NCBI GenBank assembly: GCA_015179025.1
Contig: WHUX01000051.1
Span: 248,001 to 312,000 of the forward strand
Reading direction: 5' to 3'
Length of the DNA stretch: 64,000 bases
Source: Terfezia claveryi
Lineage: Eukaryota > Ascomycota > Pezizomycetes > Pezizales > Pezizaceae
Shown here: piece by piece, positions 58,686 to 64,000 of the stretch
How the letters are laid out: each line of letters starts with the position of its first letter
How positions within the stretch are numbered: the stretch's first letter is position 1
The notes under the pieces: generated by a model
Database searches by the model: none
What the model saw: the letters and a program-made list of their open reading frames with translations, nothing else
What the model was told of the DNA's origin: nothing
Translations under genes and position numbers: made by a program

Positions 58686-59915
58686 CTATAGTATGAATAA
58701 AAGATATGTCGTACCAGCAGCCAATATTCCCATCAGCATCGTCACTCCCACCGGCTTTCCAACAGCGCTATTGTCGAGAATTGGACCATCCAACCAATTC
58801 GGCGAACTCGTCACACTCGCACTGGGCTTCTCCGTTCCCGCCTGCTGTATTACCACAGAAGCACTACCGCTTAGCGTTGGAACACTCGTCGTAGCCATCT
58901 CCGAAGTCGGCACTGGTAACTCTGTCGTAGCAGTTACAATAATCTGCTCACCCAAATCCCCCGGAGCAGTCATGGTCCAATCTCCAATCTGCCCTGGAAG
59001 CTCCATCGAGACCGGTATATCAACTGAGACCGTTTTATCGACATCCCAGGTCAACGGGGCAGGAGGGGAATATGTTAATGTTCCCTCGTAGACAATCTCG
59101 CTCCGAACCACTGTGAGATATGGGACATCGGTCAGCAGGGCCGGTGGGGTAGGAATGCTGGTATCTATGACGAGTGGGTCGTTGACTCCGGGGTCGTTGA
59201 CAATAAAATCGTTCGTTGTGGTATCATCTGGCACGGAGCTAATCCCACTATTTGCTGCATTCTGTGCTTGGAAGTATGCCCCGGCGAGTGGTGGCCCAAA
59301 GGTATTATTTCTCTCGAAGCTCTGCACGTCAAAGATCCTCCTGTTATCTGTTGAGAAGCTGCCAAGGTCGACATTATCACTCGGCTGCATGAATAGCAAG
59401 AAAATATATCTATGCAAACCCGTATCCACCGCAGGAGCTGGAGCACGATACGGAACCACCGGTGGAACTGTAGTCGTTAATCTATGATATACCGACTCTG
59501 TTGTTTCTCCAAGATCAGTGGTAATTCTCAGTCCCGCCTGGACGAAATGCAAGAATTGCGCTGCGGTAGGGTTTTCTCGAGAAGGTGCATCGGGGTCGAC
59601 CATGACGAGGGTGTAGAGCTGAGTTGTGTTAATAGGGAGGAAGGGATTGCCGTAGCCTTCAAAGGGTGCGATGGAGATGGCATTGGGTGCGTTGGAGGTG
59701 TCATTAGGAGTAGCTTCGACTCCACTGTTGATGTTGCCTTGGAGGGTGAATCCGGGAGACTCGTAAGCAATGATAAGATTGCCATAGTTGATGAATGGGG
59801 TGAGGGGAGGGAAAATGCCTTGTAGCGAGGAGGAGTTGTCCTTTCGCGCAAAGGTACTTATGGGTGAGAAGAGAATAGAAACAAGGAGGGGGATTCGTAA
59901 TGTAGAGAAAAACAT
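58686..59915 (-). CDS. Secreted PEBP-domain protein with probable GPI anchor
   Basis: Intronless, 409 residues. A signal peptide (MFFSTLRIPLLVSILFSPIS) leads into a phosphatidylethanolamine-binding-protein fold: YTLVMVDPDAPSRENPTAAQFLHFVQAGL (family DPDAP motif) and LHRYIFLLFMQP (the GxHRY-type motif, here GLHRY). After residue ~240 comes a Thr/Ser/Pro-rich, asparagine-poor tail, and the C-terminus ends in a hydrophobic helix (VGVTMLMGILAAGTTYLLFIL) after a small-residue stretch, as in GPI-anchored proteins. PEBP proteins bind lipids or inhibit proteases such as carboxypeptidase Y. The ligand is unknown. Confidence 0.85.
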   Translation of the reverse strand: MFFSTLRIPLLVSILFSPISTFARKDNSSSLQGIFPPLTPFINYGNLIIAYESPGFTLQGNINSGVEATPNDTSNAPNAISIAPFEGYGNPFLPINTTQLYTLVMVDPDAPSRENPTAAQFLHFVQAGLRITTDLGETTESVYHRLTTTVPPVVPYRAPAPAVDTGLHRYIFLLFMQPSDNVDLGSFSTDNRRIFDVQSFERNNTFGPPLAGAYFQAQNAANSGISSVPDDTTTNDFIVNDPGVNDPLVIDTSIPTPPALLTDVPYLTVVRSEIVYEGTLTYSPPAPLTWDVDKTVSVDIPVSMELPGQIGDWTMTAPGDLGEQIIVTATTELPVPTSEMATTSVPTLSGSASVVIQQAGTEKPSASVTSSPNWLDGPILDNSAVGKPVGVTMLMGILAAGTTYLLFIL

Positions 59916-60819
59916 TTCTTAGGGAGCTGAACAGGTTCACAGAGCCGTGGTACTCCGGACCCTTAACGCCAAATAAAGACGTCAATGCTTCCCAAGAGGG
60001 TATATAAGTTCCTTGTAACACAGGCGGTGATAAAAATAGTTAAAGGAAAGAGAGATTAAAGAAGCAGGGCACGCCCGTCAGAACAGAAACTAAGAAGCGG
60101 ATACTGTACTCGCTGCTGGCAGCTGTAAGCACTTGGTATCACGAGACAGATCGGTACGTATATCTCCCGACCAGAGAACTGTCAAAGTCCCACGACAACG
60201 ACAAACCACTCCTGTTCGTCGAAAACAACGAAAGAGGGAAGAAAACGAAGCCTCAGATGCAGAGGATCTATCTGGGTAGAAAAGAACGGGAGGATAAAGT
60301 GATCTGCCACCTGAGCGGAGAAATATCTTGACACATGGCGGTTTCGAAACTTGACACACCGTTTCTCATTCTCCTTCTTTCTCCTCGAAAAATGCCTTTC
60401 ACTTGGGTATCTGCAAACTTTCATACCTACTTAGGTGGCAACGTACTAACCGCGGAGGGAGGAGTCTGAAGTAGGTATACGTACCAGTACATGGTGTTTC
60501 ATCCAGCCTGAGGCTGCTCACGCATGCAGGTACATTTGCTTGATAGGCCGTCGTTAACTTCGTACAGGTTGTGTTGCGTACGCGCTGCACCGTAAATGTA
60601 CACCAACGCAGTTCAGCCACCTGCGCTAAATCTGCTTTGTGTGGGAGGGACTTGATACAGAGCTAGCGTGTCAGACTTCTCTTGGGTTTCACCTTTACCA
60701 CCAGGGATCGTAGAACACAACGTCAACCAACCGATAAGTAGCCGATTGTAGGCAGTTTACGTTGAAGGTTACCGATTGGGTAGTTCTCAGTGACCTCCAA
60801 TCTCCGCCAAGATTTGAAC
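59916..60819. promoter_or_regulatory. Divergent intergenic region PEBP gene / coa4
   Basis: About 0.9 kb, no gene recognised; presumably contains both promoters. Confidence 0.35.
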
Positions 60820-61365
60820 ATGACCACAGACCCAAAAGTATCAAAATCTCCGCCTGTGGTTGGTGATGATGATGATGAGCCTGACGAGTGGTGCGTTATT
60901 TCACCAACTTCCTTTTTCCCAGCCACTACATATTTGCTCACAGGCGAAACAGGGACAAACGGATAAATAATACCGGGTGTGCTGGTGTGTACTCTACAAT
61001 TTTAATTCTCGAGTTGAATTGGGGTTGAATTGAGGTTGAATTGAGGATTGACAATGGATGCATATAGCGGAGAATATGAGACTCATAGACTGCCATTATG
61101 AAAAGAAGGATTGGAGGAAATGTACAGCTGAGGTGAGTACTACCGGTGATTGAGATCAAGGAAACCCAGGGCCTCGGTAATTGTAAGGGGTGTGAGTAAT
61201 TGAGCTCTGCAACTGGGCTCCATTTGAAAGAGGGAATGGTTACAATGCTTACAGGTTGGTATGTACGTGTAGATGATAGCGTTCCGCGAGTGCTGGAAGA
61301 AACATGGGAATGTCCAGCGGACTGTGGTGAGGGATGCAGAGGGTGCTTCGACAAGATTGGGCTAG
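60820..61365 (+). CDS. coa4: Twin-CX9C mitochondrial protein, Coa4-like
   Basis: Four very short exons: 60820-60890, 60944-60984, 61068-61132, 61273-61365; 89 residues, all junction phases consistent. Acidic N-terminus (VVGDDDDEPDEW), then a CHCH domain: C-AAENMRLID-C and C-TAEMIAFRE-C, two exact CX9C pairs, the second formed across the exon 3/4 junction. Tail: WKKHGNVQRT. Such proteins are imported into the mitochondrial intermembrane space through Mia40. The DEW…KRI…TGCA…C…W+KC…FR.CW arrangement matches Coa4, an assembly factor of cytochrome oxidase. No single exon is long enough to appear as a usual open frame. It is convergent with vps41. Confidence 0.85.
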
Positions 61366-61765
61366 AATTATATGAATTTTTTTCTTTTTTGCGTTCCGAT
61401 GATATTGCGATAATCATTATCTTACCTTCTGGGCACGAAACACTTATTGAAGTAGATATACCCACGTGACCAGTTATTCTCCCAGAGACAACAATAAGAT
61501 TCCTATTATTTATTTCCACGCAGTCTATCATCTCAAATCTCATTATCCTTTAGTAGCTAGCCATTATGTAAGGTAAATTACAGTATTGTACACTCAAAAA
61601 TACCAATATTCCTACTCATAGATTCATGTCATGGTCGTTATAGCGGGATAGGGGAGGGGTACAAGCTAACGAAAGAGGGCACAAAAGAAGTGCATCAAAA
61701 ATCTCCCAACACCTGCTGGGACCCTATGTGCCGTATACAAATAGATTAAACAGCCTCTGCAAGCT
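61366..61765. other. Convergent intergenic region coa4 / vps41
   Basis: About 400 bp of 3' flanking sequence for both genes; nothing else seen. Confidence 0.5.
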
Positions 61766-64000
61766 TTATACCGACTCCTCAGCATTCTCAACCTCCTCTT
61801 CATGCTTCTTCTTCCGCTGGCAAACAGTGCATTTCCCACCACCACTAGTGGCTGCAAGCTTCTCCTTCAGGAGTGCTGCGTGGGTAACCTTTGTTCCTAC
61901 GCTTCTTGCATTAATTAGTGTTTCGGTGTTGAACAAGGCACCTTCCATGTCGTCTTCTAGGGCTTCAACGGGAGGGATTGCTCTTTCCAAGTCGGTACCA
62001 GGATCCACCGTAGTGAGGAGACATTCGAGGTGGAAAATGTGTCCACATGGAAATGATAGAAGGGTGTCCTTCTCTGTTGAGCAGACGAAATTTAGTACGC
62101 ATCAAACATGTGAGTTCAAGATTGAACTTACTATGGAACCCGAATAGACGGTGACACCCAGCGCATATCGCACCCTTCGATTCAGTTTCCGGATCAAAGG
62201 CACCCGGCATAGCTTGTTCAATTCCCACCTCAAATTTAACACCCCTCCTACTTCTCTGCTTCAATTCATCCATTTTGCCATGTACCTCCGCTCTCAAGAC
62301 TCTCGCTACTCCCTCTGCCACACTCCACTGTACCGCATACTCCCTTAACACCTTCTGTATCGCTCCCTTCAATCCCTCCACCTTCAATCCCTCCGGGATT
62401 CCCCTTACAAGCTTTACAACTTCCATTCCCCCTCTACTACCCCCCGATGACACCCCCACATTCTCTAGCAAGCCCCGCACAAAGTCAGGCTTGTCCATTG
62501 AATACGATATCAAATCATCCCAAAGATCTTTTTCATCTTGCTGCTTGGCAAACGCAATGGCTTGTGCTACATCATGGAGCCTATCAATGATGAGATACAA
62601 GGCTCGCTTATTTTGCCCCGTCTTGCTGAGAAGATGAACCAACTCGGGAATATAATTTCGTACCTCGCAAATCTGGGCGGCTTTATCGAGTGAGTAACCC
62701 TGAGACGCCTTCAAGAACTCCATAAGAAGGGGGCGATCGTACTCCGCCCATAGTTGGATTGCTAGGTCAGCCCAGCTCTCTTCAACCAATTGCCGATCAT
62801 CTTCCCAGAGCTTTCGAAGGTAAAAGAAAAGGAGAACACGACCACCATCCTCCATTTCAGGAGCCTCATCGAGTTGTTGTACAATTCTCTCAGGCCCAAC
62901 GATTCCATGACCCGCCTCAGCTACGAGTAATTCGACAGCTGGTGCTGTAAGTTCCTTGAGCTCATCTAGCGGCGCTGTTGTGAGTTGTTCTCGTGTGATC
63001 TTGAGCATGAGAAGGTCGGCAATATTATCCTTTACTGCATCAAGGAGATAGTATTCCTTGATCAAACTCATCACCTCAGGCTCTGCTTTTAAACGCATAT
63101 AGCATCCCAAGGCTTCCCTAGGATGTTTCATAGCTATGTAAATTTTTGCGAGGCAAAGCTGAAGCAAACGCCAACCTTCCTCGATCTGAGCTTCCTTCTT
63201 GGAGTCTTCATTCTCCTCCTCCTCCTTCTCTTTGCCCCTGCTACTCAATTTCCACCCACGGTAAGTGTATTGCCGCCGCTGCCGGATGTCTTCAAGCTCC
63301 TCTTCATCCCCTTTCACACGCCGGCGAACGAGATCAGCAATCACATCAAGGTCAAATAATCCCTTGTCTACTCCCCAATCCTCCAATAGTAATCGCTGGA
63401 AAACCGCTTTATCTTCTCGTAGCCAATGTGCCAAAACACTCTCATATATCGCACTCGGTATAGGCGGAGTAAGTCGTTCTCGCGGTATATATGGTGTTAT
63501 CTCCTTCACTTTTCCGGCTGCCTCAAAAACCCAAACCCAATGTTCCCAGCGTGTAGAGGTGCCCAATACTTTACCACAGACTTCTGCCGCCTGTGTCCAC
63601 TGGTTTTGCCCTATAAGCTTTCCTATCCACAGCTCTCCTATCCTGCGTTTCTCTTTTTCAGCAGCTCTGAACATGAACTGGGGCCCACGCTGGCGCTTGG
63701 CCTCTTTGATAGTCAACTTGTCATCTGAATCCGTATCCGTGATTGCTATAGACTCGGTGTCGGTTTCATTGTCCGTATCGTTATGGGTCACACTGTCCCG
63801 GTCATATACTACGTTTTCCTCCGCCGTTTCCCCGTTTATGATCTCTGGATTCTTGTCGACCAGGTCCCAGCCTTCCGCGTATCTCTCGTGTTCCAGTAAC
63901 CATCCCAGATGGTCCTTCAGCCCCCGCTCCGTGGCAAAGATGACATCATAGGGTGAAGTGATGTAAATCTTTCTCCCTGTTACATCCGCCCAGCCACCCG
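61766..64000 (-). CDS. vps41: HOPS complex subunit Vps41 (partial, 5' end beyond window)
   Basis: HOPS subunit that tethers membranes to the vacuole through the Rab Ypt7. The visible part is two exons, 62132-64000 (open to the window edge) and 61766-62073, about 725 residues. Near the edge: KIYITSPYDVIFA and LKDHLGWLLEHERYAEGWDLV. Then the clathrin-heavy-chain-like helical region (GELWIGKLIGQNQWTQAAEV, WEHWVWVFEAAGKVKEITPYIP, AIYESVLAHWL, HLLSKTGQNKRALYLIIDRL, DVAQAIAFAKQQDEKDLWDDLI). The C-terminal RING-like domain is CAGC…FPCGHIFHLECL…CTVC, its first half joined to the second by a GTAAGT...CAG intron. The N-terminal WD40 propeller lies outside. Confidence 0.95.

Noticed and set aside
58633..59091. 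152-residue plus-strand frame
   Set aside because: Antisense to the PEBP gene; composition follows the complementary codons.
63265..63951. 228-residue plus-strand frame
   Set aside because: Antisense shadow of vps41 (Ser/Arg-rich from the complement of acidic repeats).
1..64000. tRNA, rRNA or CRISPR arrays
   Set aside because: No cloverleaf with a GGTTCGA-type arm in a non-coding place, no rRNA segments and no regularly spaced repeats were seen; CRISPR is not expected in a fungal nuclear genome.

Overview
The window is nuclear DNA of a filamentous ascomycete (Pezizomycotina). Almost every gene is cut by 50-100 nt spliceosomal introns with GT...AG ends and internal CTAAC/CTGAC-like branch sites. 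The gene set includes fungal forms of Sec59, Gpi2, Vac14, a filamentous-fungal EED and an Hmt1-type vacuolar ABC transporter. High intron density (up to 12 introns per gene), AT-rich intergenic DNA and many small transposon remnants would fit an early-diverging lineage such as Pezizomycetes; that placement is inference. I rebuilt exon structures by hand from reading frame, splice consensus and family conservation.

Layout. 1-8 kb: dolichol kinase sec59 (minus, runs off the left edge), GPI-GlcNAc transferase subunit gpi2 (minus), and a cytochrome b5/FMN 2-hydroxyacid dehydrogenase (plus). 8-16 kb: mitochondrial elongation factor G (mef1), mitochondrial processing peptidase beta (mas1) and COP9 signalosome subunit 7 (csn7, with a G-run frameshift near its 3' end). 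16-19 kb: a gene-free stretch littered with a short inverted-repeat element ending in TAGTCTGGTTGGCAC. 19-35 kb: two ABCB half-transporters (hmt1 and mitochondrial atm1) flanking the Polycomb PRC2 subunit eed, a decayed hexokinase-like gene, a GILT thiol reductase and a membrane-protein remnant. 35-49 kb: a small conserved fungal protein, vac14, a DENND6-type DENN protein, a WDR89-like WD40 protein and a TPR protein divergently transcribed from it across 126 bp. 49-58 kb: transposon-rich, with a Tad-like LINE fragment, a DUF155 (Rmd1-type) gene, a Yae1-like pseudogene, a KDZ-like transposon ORF fragment and a TA-flanked element with ~125 bp terminal inverted repeats. 58-64 kb: a secreted PEBP-domain protein with a probable GPI anchor, the small twin-CX9C protein coa4, and the HOPS subunit vps41 (minus, runs off the right edge).

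Functional links: sec59 and gpi2 both feed ER glycolipid/GPI synthesis; mef1, mas1, atm1 and coa4 are mitochondrial; hmt1, vac14 and vps41 act at the vacuole. These are neighbours, not an operon. I did not find a clearly novel multi-gene system. The most interesting items are a PAM2-like motif and an altered ABC signature in Hmt1, two consecutive GC-AG introns in atm1, and the MITE-like repeat family.
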